64,000 nucleotides of DNA from JBGPLJ01 sp963826145 (GCA_963826145.1 CAWGVW010000001.1:1-64000), one strand, 5' to 3'; numbered from the stretch's first letter, positions 9,481 to 18,799 are shown. The notes: a model not told the origin generated them from the letters alone. Numbers and translations are program-made.

Positions 9481-9521
9481 CCCGGCGCCTGCCGGTCCGA
9501 ATTGTCGGCAGCCCCGCGTGA
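9477..9521 (+). pseudogene. Vestige of a RelE/ParE-like toxin start
   Basis: A GTG overlapping the antitoxin stop opens VTRRLPVRIVGSPA and ends at TGA after 14 codons. The TRRLPV opening resembles the start of ParE-like toxins coupled to this antitoxin family. Nothing recognisable of the toxin body remains before the SDR gene at 9562, so the rest appears deleted. Confidence 0.4.
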
Positions 9522-9561
9522 GGATACGTCGGCAGCGCGACGGCCACAGGGAGCTCGAAAC

Positions 9562-10329
9562 ATGCCAGATCGACTCAAGGGAAAAATCGCATTGGTGAGC
9601 GGCGGAGCCGGCGGATGCGGCGCCGCCGCGGTTCGCTTGTTCGCGGCCGAGGGTGCCGCAGTCGGCATCGTGGATCGCGATGCTGCGGCGGGCAAAGCCC
9701 TCGCGGCCGAACTGAAGAAGCACGGCCACAAAGCCGCGTTCGCCGCCGCCGACGTGAGCAAGACAAGCGACGTCAACGCGGCCGTTGAGTCCATCACCAA
9801 AGCGCTCGGCGCCCCGAACGTGCTCTTCAATCACGCCGGCACGATCGTCGTGAAGCCCTTCCTCGAGATCACCGAGAACGAATGGGACTGGCTGATGGCG
9901 GTGAACGTGAAGAGCATGTATCTCATGACGAAGGCGGTGCTCCCCGGCATGCTCGCCGCCGGTGGCGGCAGCATCGTCTGCACGTCGTCGATCTCGGCGG
10001 TGGCGGCGACGCCGCTCGAAGTGCTCTACGACACCACCAAGGGCGCCTGCCACATGTTCGCTCGCGCGATCGCCGTCGAATTCCGCGATCGCGGCATCCG
10101 GTGCAACGCTGTGTGTCCCGGCTTCATTCGCACGGCGCACGGCATGCGCGAGGTCGACGCGCTAACGAAGGGCGGCGTCGACGTGTCGGAAGCCGCGATG
10201 GCCGTCCAGCAGGGCCGCATGTGCGAGCCGGAGGAGGTGGCGCGCGCGGCGCTATTCCTCGCGAGTGACGAATCGAGCTTCGTCAACGGCACGCACCTCT
10301 TCGTCGACAATTGCTTTACGGCGGTTTAA
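9562..10329 (+). CDS. SDR-family NAD(P)-dependent oxidoreductase
   Basis: A classical 255-residue short-chain dehydrogenase. The Rossmann glycine motif is VSGGAGGCGAAAVRLF (residues 11-26), the cofactor acidic residue lies in VGIVDRD, the structural motif is NHAG, the catalytic Ser is in TSSIS (about 142), and the YxxxK pair is in LYDTTKGA (about 156-160). The tail VNGTHLFVDNCFTAV is normal. The substrate cannot be told from sequence. A GGGGACAG palindrome follows the stop by 8 bases and probably closes the transcript. The gene is intact, unlike the toxin vestige before it. Confidence 0.9.
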   Translation: MPDRLKGKIALVSGGAGGCGAAAVRLFAAEGAAVGIVDRDAAAGKALAAELKKHGHKAAFAAADVSKTSDVNAAVESITKALGAPNVLFNHAGTIVVKPFLEITENEWDWLMAVNVKSMYLMTKAVLPGMLAAGGGSIVCTSSISAVAATPLEVLYDTTKGACHMFARAIAVEFRDRGIRCNAVCPGFIRTAHGMREVDALTKGGVDVSEAAMAVQQGRMCEPEEVARAALFLASDESSFVNGTHLFVDNCFTAV

Positions 10330-10337
10330 CCCGGCGC

Positions 10338-10358
10338 AAATGGGGACAGTCCCCATTT
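10338..10358. terminator. AAATGGGGACAGTCCCCATTT palindrome
   Basis: Arms of 10 bp (AAATGGGGAC/GTCCCCATTT) with a 1-base centre lie 8 bases after the SDR stop and are followed by a T. This is the archetype of the dispersed palindrome family. Its 3'-end position suggests a terminator or REP-like element. Confidence 0.65.
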
Positions 10359-10476
10359 TGCATTGCAGCCTTCTGATCACTCGACGCGCCGGATTGCGTT
10401 TCTGCGCATTCTGCGCGGAATTCACCGTGGATTGCCTTAGCGGTCCGCGGGACCATGCCCAGACAAACCACCTCGC

Positions 10477-10505
10477 TTCATATATGCATAAAGTGCATAT
10501 ACAAT
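10477..10505 (+). promoter_or_regulatory. Promoter and palindromic operator of brnA
   Basis: TTCATA (10477-10482), a 17-base spacer and TACAAT (10500-10505) form a reasonable sigma-70 promoter 26 bases before the brnA start. The spacer is filled by the inverted repeat TATATGCA-TAAAG-TGCATATA (10481-10501), placed so that a bound ribbon-helix-helix protein would block polymerase. BrnA autoregulation is known for the family; this site is a good candidate operator. Confidence 0.7.
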
Positions 10506-10530
10506 GCTGTCACGTCGAACGGGCGAGCAT

Positions 10531-10797
10531 ATGAAGAAGGCGTATGACTTCAAGAAGGGTCGACGAGGCGCCGTTGTGCCGGCAGTGGGCAAGACCCGCA
10601 TTACGATGTTTCTTGACGATCGCATCCTTCAACACTTCAAGGCGCTTTCGGAAAGTACGGGTAGGGGATACCAGACGCTGATCAACGAGGCTCTGGCTGC
10701 GGTAGCGGCGGCGGACGAGCGGCCATTGTCGGCGTCGGTCGTTCGCCGAATTGTCCGCGAGGAAATCACGCGGCGCGCGAATACGCGAGGGCGATGA
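10531..10797 (+). CDS. brnA: BrnA-family antitoxin (orphan)
   Basis: The 88-residue product begins MKKAYDFKKGRRGAVVPAVGKTRITMFLDD, with the ribbon-helix-helix core TRITMFLDDRILQHFKAL and YQTLINEALAAV. This is a BrnA/CopG-like antitoxin. BrnA normally neutralises the RNase toxin BrnT, encoded just upstream. The 200 bases before this gene hold no BrnT, so it is an orphan, possibly keeping a purely regulatory role. The C-terminal extension (SASVVRRIVREEITRRAN) is a little longer than usual. The start at 10531 was chosen over an upstream in-frame codon at 10504 because that one overlaps the -10 box. The next gene overlaps by 4 bases. Confidence 0.8.
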   Translation: MKKAYDFKKGRRGAVVPAVGKTRITMFLDDRILQHFKALSESTGRGYQTLINEALAAVAAADERPLSASVVRRIVREEITRRANTRGR

Positions 10798-11784
10798 AAG
10801 CAGCCATCCTTGCCGCCGGACTTCTCAGCTCTGCGACCTTTGGCCTCGCGCAGGCGCCGCCCGCCGCGAACTGGAGGGGTTGGGCCACGTGCGACGTTAC
10901 GGTGACGGGCCCGGGCTATCGCGATCAGCAGACACAGAAGTGGCGGACAACGGGCGGCGCACCGACGAAAAGCGGCGCATTCGATATCTACCCCGGCACG
11001 TGGAGCGTGACCGGTGGCGGGAGTCTCGAGCGCACGGAAGGTTCGCAGACGCTGCGAGCGGAATGGAAGCGCAACGTCGCCGCCATGCCAGCGCCGATCT
11101 CGGTGGGGGTGCGCGCATCCGATGGCGCCATTCTGATCGCCGCGGGTCACGCGCAGCTGCGCGCTGCGAACGGCGTGACCGGCACGCAGGAGCGTGCGGA
11201 TCGAGGGCAAGGTCACGAGCCGTGCGCCGATCGGCCTCGAGGCCTTTGAATACGCCTTTCCGTCGAGCCAGGCCGCTGCGAAGAGCCCGCATGTCTCGGG
11301 GGATAAGTCCGATTCGCCGGCCGGCAGCTTCGGGCCCATGCAGCCGGCGGACTCGAAAGTAGCGGTGAGGTGCCTCTGGGACTTTCAGCGGGGCGAGGCA
11401 ATGCCGCGCGGCGCCGCAGTCAATCCGGCGTCCTCGGCGTTCACGGCGCCGACGGATTGCAGCCGCGTTGCATCCGACCTCTTTTCACAATTCCAGGCGG
11501 CGAAGTCGAACATCGAGATGGAGTACGGCCAGCGGATCCAGCAGAACGAAATCAAGCGTGCGCAGTTGAACGGTCAACTCGGGTCGCTGCTCGCCGCGAA
11601 CAAGGCGGCGCCGAAGGATTACGCACAGGGCCAGATCAGTGCGCTTGAATATCAGATTCAGGCGCTGGACACCGAGCGGAGCCAGGTGCAGGACGAGCGC
11701 AACCGGAAGCTCGCGGAAGCGCAGCGCGATGCCGATCGCGCGCATGCCCAGTGCGAGGGCGCCCGGCCGGTGCCGGAGCAATAA
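10794..11784 (+). CDS. Secreted protein with C-terminal coiled coil (one frameshift)
   Basis: I do not recognise this family. The first frame (10794-11249) has a signal peptide MKAAILAAGLLSSATFGLAQ and a soluble part with WRGWATCDVTVTGPGY and AFDIYPGTWSVTGGG. Near 11190 an indel moves the coding to the next frame (VRIEGKVTSRAPIGLEAF onward), which runs to 11784. The last 90 residues are a long charged helix, LFSQFQAAKSNIEMEYGQRI through RNRKLAEAQRDADRAHAQ, probably a coiled coil. Two Cys residues flank it. The combined product would be about 330 residues and periplasmic. It overlaps the brnA stop by 4 bases and ends just before a strong palindrome shared with the convergent PKD gene. Confidence 0.65.
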
Positions 11785-11788
11785 CCCC

Positions 11789-11817
11789 GGGGACGGATCC
11801 CAAATGGATCCGTCCCC
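11789..11817. terminator. Bidirectional 12-bp-arm hairpin between convergent genes
   Basis: GGGGACGGATCC (11789-11800) pairs perfectly with GGATCCGTCCCC (11806-11817) around loop CAAAT. It sits 5 bases after one stop and 16 bases from the stop of the opposing gene, ideal for a two-way terminator. It belongs to the GGGGAC palindrome family. Confidence 0.75.
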
Positions 11818-11832
11818 ATTTACGGTTTGCGT

Positions 11833-14800
11833 CTACTGCCGCTCGGCCTGCAAATGCCACTCGCTTATCTGTGTCCCGCCGCCGAGTCGTATCGTCTCGC
11901 TTCCGTTGATCGAACGGCCATCGGCGTCGATGAGAGCGCCCGTTTGAGGAAAGATGAGCCAACTGCTCGGGGTTGGGCCTGGAGTCACGATCGGATCGGA
12001 ACCGGCGCAGGCCAGCGTGTGCAGCGTATTCTGGATGACGGTGATGCCGCCGCCGCCGAACGTGCCGTTCACAAATTCGACGTTAACGCGCGCGTCCATT
12101 GGGTCGATGGGGCCGGTGGCAAAATCGACCGACTGGGAGCACCCCGTGGATGACCCGACATCGACGGCCACAACGGTCGCCGTGCTCGTGCCCGGTTGCG
12201 GTACGAGCTGCGCGGCGTCGATCGTCTCGTCGATGGGATCGCCGGTCAGATCTTCGATGCGCTCGAGGACAACGTGGGCGGTGTATTCGGTGAAGCCGCC
12301 CAAGTCCCAGTTGACGCGCACTTTCGTGTTGCCGGTCCAGCGGCCGCAGGGGAAGGTCGAGGCGCGCAATTGCGGTGTGAAGCTGGAAGCCGGATCCCCA
12401 AGCGAATCGAGGTCGTACATGGATTCAGGGCCGGTGCCGCGACCCGAGGAATTGCCGTTACTATAGATGAGCACCAGCTCTTCGATTCTCTCCTCCGGCT
12501 TGTCGCGGCAAAATGCCTTCTCCTTCTTGCTGGTCCAATCCTCCGGAGCTTTCCAGGTGCCATCGATGCGCTGGATGGCCCAAATCTTGATGTCGGGGTC
12601 CGGAAAGGCGCTTGCCAGCGGGTTGGTGAATACCGCACGCCGCACGTTTGTGTCCGAGAACTTGAGATCGACAGGAACGTTCGCGAGGCGATAGAGGGGA
12701 GCATGGCCTTCTTCGAGCGGGTCGATGCGCTTGAAAACATTGTAGAGAGCATTGGACAGGTCGACGCTTTTCTTGCCCTGAAGGTTCACTTCGACGGTGG
12801 CACGCGCACTGTCGGGGATCGATGTGTCTTTGAACCCGCTGGGGTCGTTGTCCCACTGGTAGAAGTCGTCTGCGATATGCGCCTGGTGATCGTTATAGGC
12901 GGCCCGCGAGAAATCATGCCAGGCATCCCGCATTGATCCGCCGCTGCCAACGGCAGCGACGATCGAGTTGATCGCGTCCTGCGATTCGGTTGCTTCAAAT
13001 ATTCGTCGAATGCGAGACGGATCGTATTTGCGTGCGATGTATTGAAAAAGCGGATAGCTGCAGTATCCGCCGTCGCAGATGCGGTGGCCAGCAACGAGAT
13101 CAAGGTCGATCGGGACGGAGATGCCCATGCGCGGCGAGATCTGTTGCGAGAAGTAGCCTAACGAGTAGTCCTGCTCCAGATCATCCTCGTGATAGACGTA
13201 CTCCATCGCCCAATTGGCCGTTCCCTCTTCAAGCCATCCGTAGTCCCTGCACGCGGCGGCTCTGCCAAAGGCGAACTGCACTACGTGCATGAATTCGTGC
13301 GCGAAACTGTCGCGCGCCAGCTTGGGGTCCAGGATGGCATGCGGCGCCATCAGGATATATGCAGGCGAAGGTCCTTGAGTGCAGGAAACGCCTGGATAAG
13401 CCTGCGTTTGGGCGCGCCCACCAAATTCCGAAACGTAGACGTCGATTTTGTCATCGCCACCATTGCACGCCACATTCAAGTCGCTGGGCAGATTGCGGGG
13501 CGGTGGGAGCATCAGTCCAACGAGACTCGCGTAGACATTGTCCGCTTCCGCGGCCACGTTCACCGCCGCCGTCTCGGAGAAGCCCGCCATCGGCACGTTC
13601 GTTTGGTACCAGATATGGAATCGTTGCGTTGTCAGACGCGTCCAGCCTGTCAACAAACCCGGAAGTGGCGGCGAGGTATTGGCGCAGGGATTGGGATCGA
13701 TCGGCGTCGCCGCAGAAGTGCTTGGGTCGCCTGCTTTCCTCGCCGAGACTGTGGCGGGCTTGGCAAGCGTCACCGGTCCAGCCTGCAAATTGGGATCGGC
13801 CCAACTGCCGGCGTAGATCGGCGGCATGAGGTAAGGCACAACTGCCGCCTGCGCCGCGGACGAGAGCGTCGGATAGCGTTGATTGATCTCGGTGCGTAGC
13901 GGGCTGTCAAGGCGTTCGTCTATTCGGCCGCGATACTGCGCCGGCAATTGCGTTGATCCGAAAGCCGCCAGGACGCGATAGACGAAAGCCTGTTCGTCGG
14001 TGATCAGCCCGCTGGCGCCGGCCGAAGCGATCAATTCGTCGCTGGTCTTCGTGTTGTCCGCCGCAGCGACCGAGATCGCAAGGTGGGTCGACGCGCTGCC
14101 GACGGCGCCTGAGAGCGCCGTGGCGATGATGTCTGCGTCGCCTTTGGCGACCCCTGTGATCGAAAAGCTTCCGCGAAGCTCGCCCGCTGCGACGGCAACC
14201 GTTGCATCGACTGTGAGCTTCGTCGCATCGCTCGAACTCAAATGAAAACTCGCGCCACCGATCGGCGCCGGCGCCTCGAGCGTGAGGCTGCCCGTCGCCG
14301 TCACGCCCGCGTTCAGTGCAGTCGGTCCGCCGATCGAGAAATCTCGATCCGCGACAGTCAGCGTTGCGCTGGCCGGCGTCAAGCCGGGCGCGCTTGCCGT
14401 CACGGTCGCATTCCCGGCAAGTAGGCCTCGGAGTGTGAACGCCGCTATGGTTTCGCCCGCTGGCACGATTAACTGCGCGGGTGTGCTCAGTGCCCCCGGG
14501 TTGGTATTGGCGAGCGGCACCAGCGTGTCGGTCGGTGCAATCTGCGGCAGCGTCAGCTTGGCGACGAGCACGTCGCCGCGCGACAGGGATGTTCTGGAGA
14601 GTGTGAGCTGCAACCCCGACGGCGCGGCATCGTCATTCCGTATCGTGCCCTGCGCTGTGGCGCGCGCGAGCGTGGCATTGGCTGGGGCGGAGAGCGTGAC
14701 GGAGAACGATTCATCGGGTTCGACCGTCGTGTCGCCGTTGATCGTTACACTGATCGTCTGGGGTGACGTGCTGTTCGCCGGGAAATTCACAACGCCGCTC

Positions 14801-17070
14801 GCGCTTGCGTAATCGGAATCGGCGGTCGCCGTTCCGCCCGCCGTCGCGAATGCGACGCTCACCGCCCGATTGATCGCGGCCGACAACGTCACCTGGAACA
14901 CGAGATTCGTCGTGCCGGAATTGCCCTCCGCATTCGACGCGTCGGCAATGGAGAGCGTCGGCAGCGCGGCCGCCGTCACCTGCACTTGATCCGGCGCGCT
15001 GTCGCTTACTCCATCGTTAACGATGAGCGAGAGCCCCCAGGTTCCTGCCGCAGTCGTTTGCAGCTGCGGCTGCGCGCTCGTTGCATTGATCAGTTGCGCG
15101 CCCGCGGGCCCTGAGACAATCGTCCAGTGGTAGGTAAGCGGTGCGCCTTCGGGGTCATGCGAATTGCGGCCATCCAGCGAAAAGGTATCGCCGACGTAGC
15201 CAGCCTGATCAATTCCGGCGTCGGCGACGGGCGGGGCATTGGCTGCGCCAGTCACAGTGACGGCAACCGTCGCCGAAGCCGAGTCCGCGCCATCCGTGAC
15301 GCTATAAGAGAAGGAGTCGGGGCCAGCGTAGTTGTTCGCCGGAACGTAGTGCACCGCCAATCCCTGAATCGTTGTCGTGCCATGCGCGGGCTGCGTCACG
15401 GACGCAATTGAAAGCGTGTCGCCGTCGGGATCGTTGTCGTTGCCGAGCACCGCGACGTCGACGGCCGTGTTCTGCACAGTCGTCGCGCTGTCATTGCCCG
15501 CAACGGGCGCCTGATTCGTCGCAGTCACCGACGCGGACGCCGGCGCACTGTTGACATGCCCGTCGTTCACCACGAGCTGCACGACGTACACGCCCGGGCG
15601 ATCCGCCTGGAACGTCGGCTTGATGGCGTTGGGATCAGAAATCACGGCCTGGCTGCCGGCCGGGCGCGAGAGGAGCGACCAGGTGAATCCGAGCACGTCG
15701 CCGTCCGCATCCGTCGACGCGCTGCCGTCAACCTGCACCGTGGTGTTCCAGTGCACGCTCGCGGGCGCGCTGGCGTTTGCGACGGGCGCAGTGTTCGTTG
15801 TCGAAAGCGACACGGTGTCCGGGCTGCTGTCGGCGGCGCCATCCGAAACGATCAGCTGCGCCACGTACGTGCCGGGCTTGTCGATGGCGAGCGTCGGACT
15901 CGGCGACGTCTCGCCCTGCAGGCCCGAGCTGCTGTTCGCCGGGCGCGCGTTGAGCGACCACCGATAAGTGAGCGGATCGCCGTCGGGGTCGCTCGATGCA
16001 GTTCCGTCGAGATGCGCGGTGTCGCCGACTTGCACGGTCTGGTCTGGCCCCGCGTTCGCAACCGGCTGGCCGTTCTGTTTCGTGGTCGTGATGACCATCG
16101 TGTCCGGCGCGCTCGAGACCGTGCCGTCGTCGACAATGAGTTCGATGACGTACTGGCCGGCGAGATCCGGTGTGAAGCTCGGCTTCACCTGCGTGGGATT
16201 GACGATCGACGCGAGGCTCCCGGACGGAGCCGTCATGATGCTCCACGCGTACGTCAGCGAGTCGCCATCGATGTCACTCGATGCGCTGCCGTCGAGCGCG
16301 ACCGCTAGTCCGGTCAGCGCCGCCTGATCGGCGCCGGCGTTCGCGACCGGTGCGCTGTTCAGCGTGCTGATTTCGACCGTATCGGGGCTGCTCGAGAGCT
16401 GGCCGTCCTTCACGATGAGCTGCACGATGTAGCTGCCGTCGCGATCCGGCACGAAGGTCGGCTTCACGTTGGTCGCGCCCGCGATCGAAGCGGTGCTGCC
16501 TGTCGGGCGGCTGACGAAGGACCACGCGTATGTCAGTGCCTGTCCGTCGGGATCGGTCGAGGCGCTGCCGTCGAGCGTTACGGTTTGTGTCGCGTAGACA
16601 GTCTGGTCGGCGCCCGCGTTGGCGACGGGCGGGCGATTGACGCCGCAGTTGCCGCAGTTCACCTGCCAGGCGAGCGACTGATGGATCGAGCGGATGAAAT
16701 CGAGAAGGCCGCTGCGATTGCGGCTCGCCGGCAGGATGACGCGAAGCTTGAACGTGTCGAGGCTGATGACCGGTCGCAGGATCGGCGTGCGTGGCACGCT
16801 GCCGAAGGTGACATCGCCGTCCAACACGATAAAGCTCGGCGAGGAACTCATCAGGCGCGCGGTGACCGCCGTGGCCGGATCGCCTGGGTTGAAGACGCCG
16901 GCGCGTGCCGTGACGTCGAACGCGCGCGGGTTGCCAGGCACAGCCTGCACCTGAATGATCTGGTAGCCGAATGGCGAAATCGCGAGCTGCGGGGCGGCCT
17001 GGGCGGCGGCGCACACGAGGAAGCAAAAGAAGACTGCGGCGATTCGCAGCGGCTGACGCGACATAATCAT
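11833..17070 (-). CDS. Very large exported PKD / Calx-beta protein with HExxH metalloprotease-like region
   Basis: 1,745 residues with a signal peptide (MSRQPLRIAAVFFCFLVCAAAQA). About residues 145-525 hold four PKD-like repeats (PPVANAGADQTV..LDGSAS), 525-615 a cadherin/VCBS-like unit (VLGNDNDPDGDTLSI), 620-710 another PKD repeat and 715-825 a Calx-beta domain (EGNSGTTNLVF..DDAAP). Further on lies a zinc-protease-like segment: RFHIWYQTNVP, then HEFMHVVQF (His near residue 1258) and GWLEEGTANW, which could give the third ligand of a gluzincin. The C-terminal 400 residues are unassigned. It is probably surface-displayed or secreted and acts in adhesion or matrix processing. A strong RBS (AGGGAGGA) precedes the ATG, and an ECF-type promoter lies 93 bases upstream. 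Confidence 0.85.
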   Translation of the reverse strand: MIMSRQPLRIAAVFFCFLVCAAAQAAPQLAISPFGYQIIQVQAVPGNPRAFDVTARAGVFNPGDPATAVTARLMSSSPSFIVLDGDVTFGSVPRTPILRPVISLDTFKLRVILPASRNRSGLLDFIRSIHQSLAWQVNCGNCGVNRPPVANAGADQTVYATQTVTLDGSASTDPDGQALTYAWSFVSRPTGSTASIAGATNVKPTFVPDRDGSYIVQLIVKDGQLSSSPDTVEISTLNSAPVANAGADQAALTGLAVALDGSASSDIDGDSLTYAWSIMTAPSGSLASIVNPTQVKPSFTPDLAGQYVIELIVDDGTVSSAPDTMVITTTKQNGQPVANAGPDQTVQVGDTAHLDGTASSDPDGDPLTYRWSLNARPANSSSGLQGETSPSPTLAIDKPGTYVAQLIVSDGAADSSPDTVSLSTTNTAPVANASAPASVHWNTTVQVDGSASTDADGDVLGFTWSLLSRPAGSQAVISDPNAIKPTFQADRPGVYVVQLVVNDGHVNSAPASASVTATNQAPVAGNDSATTVQNTAVDVAVLGNDNDPDGDTLSIASVTQPAHGTTTIQGLAVHYVPANNYAGPDSFSYSVTDGADSASATVAVTVTGAANAPPVADAGIDQAGYVGDTFSLDGRNSHDPEGAPLTYHWTIVSGPAGAQLINATSAQPQLQTTAAGTWGLSLIVNDGVSDSAPDQVQVTAAALPTLSIADASNAEGNSGTTNLVFQVTLSAAINRAVSVAFATAGGTATADSDYASASGVVNFPANSTSPQTISVTINGDTTVEPDESFSVTLSAPANATLARATAQGTIRNDDAAPSGLQLTLSRTSLSRGDVLVAKLTLPQIAPTDTLVPLANTNPGALSTPAQLIVPAGETIAAFTLRGLLAGNATVTASAPGLTPASATLTVADRDFSIGGPTALNAGVTATGSLTLEAPAPIGGASFHLSSSDATKLTVDATVAVAAGELRGSFSITGVAKGDADIIATALSGAVGSASTHLAISVAAADNTKTSDELIASAGASGLITDEQAFVYRVLAAFGSTQLPAQYRGRIDERLDSPLRTEINQRYPTLSSAAQAAVVPYLMPPIYAGSWADPNLQAGPVTLAKPATVSARKAGDPSTSAATPIDPNPCANTSPPLPGLLTGWTRLTTQRFHIWYQTNVPMAGFSETAAVNVAAEADNVYASLVGLMLPPPRNLPSDLNVACNGGDDKIDVYVSEFGGRAQTQAYPGVSCTQGPSPAYILMAPHAILDPKLARDSFAHEFMHVVQFAFGRAAACRDYGWLEEGTANWAMEYVYHEDDLEQDYSLGYFSQQISPRMGISVPIDLDLVAGHRICDGGYCSYPLFQYIARKYDPSRIRRIFEATESQDAINSIVAAVGSGGSMRDAWHDFSRAAYNDHQAHIADDFYQWDNDPSGFKDTSIPDSARATVEVNLQGKKSVDLSNALYNVFKRIDPLEEGHAPLYRLANVPVDLKFSDTNVRRAVFTNPLASAFPDPDIKIWAIQRIDGTWKAPEDWTSKKEKAFCRDKPEERIEELVLIYSNGNSSGRGTGPESMYDLDSLGDPASSFTPQLRASTFPCGRWTGNTKVRVNWDLGGFTEYTAHVVLERIEDLTGDPIDETIDAAQLVPQPGTSTATVVAVDVGSSTGCSQSVDFATGPIDPMDARVNVEFVNGTFGGGGITVIQNTLHTLACAGSDPIVTPGPTPSSWLIFPQTGALIDADGRSINGSETIRLGGGTQISEWHLQAERQ

Positions 17071-17162
17071 GGTGGCAGTTCCTCCCTAATCACCTGCGCA
17101 ACCGCAGGCTGCCGCCTTCATCAAGTCTTTCTTTCGGCGGGCTTCAATCTACTTCCGGACGT

Positions 17163-17195
17163 GTAGACGCGCAATCGCCGTGCAAGCTGGCTCAC
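17163..17195 (-). promoter_or_regulatory. ECF-type promoter of the PKD protein gene
   Basis: On the minus strand TCGTGAGCCA (-35; core 17195-17188), 18 bases, then CGTCTAC (-10; 17169-17163). It is almost identical to the promoter at 22203-22235, with the same spacing and shared flanks (ATTTC before, TGCG between, AC after). CGTC in the -10 box is typical of ECF sigma targets. Assignment to the sigma factor encoded at 24837-25457 is inference from proximity. Confidence 0.75.
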
Positions 17196-17218
17196 GAAAT
17201 GCACGAAGAGCGGCCGAG

Positions 17219-17806
17219 TCAGGGCGTCTGCGTTACTGCGTCGATCTCTGCCTGAACGACGTCTGGAAAATCCCTTGGGAAAGGAATCTCAGACGTCGGG
17301 TAATTGCCGCCAGCCATGAACAGCTCCATGACGGAATTCCAGCGGTCGCGCCAGGCGGAGGCGTAGTTGCGGAACTTGTCTGCCTCCGTCGTGAACGCGG
17401 TCGTGCGCGCGTGCGGCGCGTACGTCTTGATGAGCGTGACGATGGCGGTGTTGTTCTCCGCAAGCGCGTCGAGCCACTGCTTCATGTCGGCGTGCTTTGG
17501 TACGCCGTCGCGGCGGATCTTGGCGAGATAGGACGCCAGAATCCCGACGCCCGGCTCGGTGAACGGCTCTGTCTGCAGCGCCGTGATGAGCGCCCGGTTT
17601 TCATTCAAGAGTGTCGCGATCGGTTGAAGCTCACTCGCGACGATTTGGGTGCGCAACTCATCACGGACATCATGCTCGTGATACCCGAAGGCCGACGCGA
17701 GCAGAGCCACGACTACGGCCGCGATGCATATCGGCCATGCCGCCCGGTTGTTCAATTGAATTCCGCGTGTAGCGGTGCAAGTCGAGCCGTCATCACGGGC
17801 CGCCAC
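17219..17806 (-). CDS. One-pass membrane protein of unknown function
   Basis: The 195-residue product has one clear membrane helix (WPICIAAVVVALLASAFGY, about residues 24-42) followed by a soluble, mostly helical domain (ELQPIATLLNENRALITAL; NNTAIVTLIKTYAPHARTTAF; WRDRWNSVMELFMAGGNYP). The shape resembles a small periplasmic sensor-like four-helix domain but has no family match I can name. Its start overlaps the 3' end of the collagen-like gene by 14 bases, so it closes the five-gene unit that begins at 22166. The promoter of the PKD gene begins only 24 bases after its stop. Confidence 0.75.
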   Translation of the reverse strand: MAARDDGSTCTATRGIQLNNRAAWPICIAAVVVALLASAFGYHEHDVRDELRTQIVASELQPIATLLNENRALITALQTEPFTEPGVGILASYLAKIRRDGVPKHADMKQWLDALAENNTAIVTLIKTYAPHARTTAFTTEADKFRNYASAWRDRWNSVMELFMAGGNYPTSEIPFPRDFPDVVQAEIDAVTQTP

Positions 17807-18771
17807 GAACTGCTCTCGCCAAATCGACCGGGCCCTTGGGGTAGTTGACTACGCTTCCATCGGCGAAAGTGACGAGCAGGGCGAGTTGCGAATTGCTGGG
17901 TGACGAGCTGGACGACCAATACGGGAGCGAGTACGTCGGCCCGAAAATCGGATCGATACACGGCGACGTCGCACAATTGGGATAGGGCGTGACGAGAAGC
18001 GACCGCAGTTCGACGATTGTTGGAATCCGCCAGTCGCAGTGGTAGGCAAAGCACAAGGAGTCACCACTGCTGTTCACGAGATTCAGTGTGGCCAGGAACT
18101 CGGTGTACAGCGTTCCGTCCGCGTCCTCGCCCGATAGGCTCCAGAAGTAGCAATTGTTCACATTGCGCACATCCGCACCGTTGCCTGTGCAGACACCGTC
18201 GATATTCCCCGTCTTCGTCTCCCACATCAGGCCGGTCTGGTTGTCTGTGACCGTCCCGTCACGGTTGTCCACGTAGCGCGGTTGGCACGCCATTGCCGCG
18301 CCGGTATTGACCAGATAGTTGTTCGGCGGCACACACGCAAAACCGGTGCCCGGATCGCCCTTGTCGCCTTTGGGACCTTGCGCGCCGTTATCGCCTTTCG
18401 GGCCTTGCAGGCCGATGTCACCCTCGTCGCCGGTTAGCCCTTTCTCGCCGGCGGGCCCCATAGGGCCAGGCGGACCGATCGCGCCGGGCATGCCAGGCAA
18501 TCCTTGTTGTCCCGGTGGACCTTGAACGCCCTGGGCGCCAGGCGAACCGGGGTTGCCTTGCGGACCGGGAATACCTTGCGGTCCTTGCGAGCCCGTGGAG
18601 TTCCAGGAAATCTTCGTTTCAATCTGGCTGCAATTCTGCGTGGCGCTCGACCAGTCTGATCGTGCCGAGCCCATTCAACTTGCACGCGTAAAGCGTTTCG
18701 GCGCTGGCCATCGTCGGCGCCGCAACGTATGCCAGTGCGAAAAGCAGCAAGGTTCTGAGGTAAGTTTTCAC
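17793..18771 (-). CDS. Exported collagen-like / DUF1566 (Lcl C-terminal) protein 1 (one frameshift)
   Basis: A GTG start (18771) opens a signal peptide VKTYLRTLLLFALAYVAAPTMASA and ETLYACKLNGLGTIRLV. An extra G near 18650 then shifts the frame, and SATQNCSQIETKISWN continues in the second frame to the stop. Next come about 26 Gly-X-Y triplets (GSQGPQGIPGPQGNPGSPG through GPKGDKGDPG), then a DUF1566 domain: YVDNRDGTVTDNQTGLMWE, CDWRIPTIVELRSLL, YWSSSSSPS, ARAVRGG. Collagen-like stalks with Lcl-type heads occur on bacterial surfaces and bind glycans. It is a paralogue of the gene at 21261-22166 and lies 28 bases after the GMC oxidoreductase gene in the same unit. Confidence 0.85.
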
Positions 18772-18799
18772 GTCAATCGTTCCCTGAATGACGTGAGCG

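Noticed and set aside
14800..16600. Repeated units in the PKD gene as a tandem DNA repeat or CRISPR array
   Set aside because: The units are about 270 bases, vary in sequence, and encode PKD-type domains. There are no constant short repeats with unique spacers.
18350..18600. Eukaryotic collagen contamination
   Set aside because: The Gly-X-Y segment is framed by a bacterial signal peptide and a DUF1566 domain and has a paralogue in the same operon.
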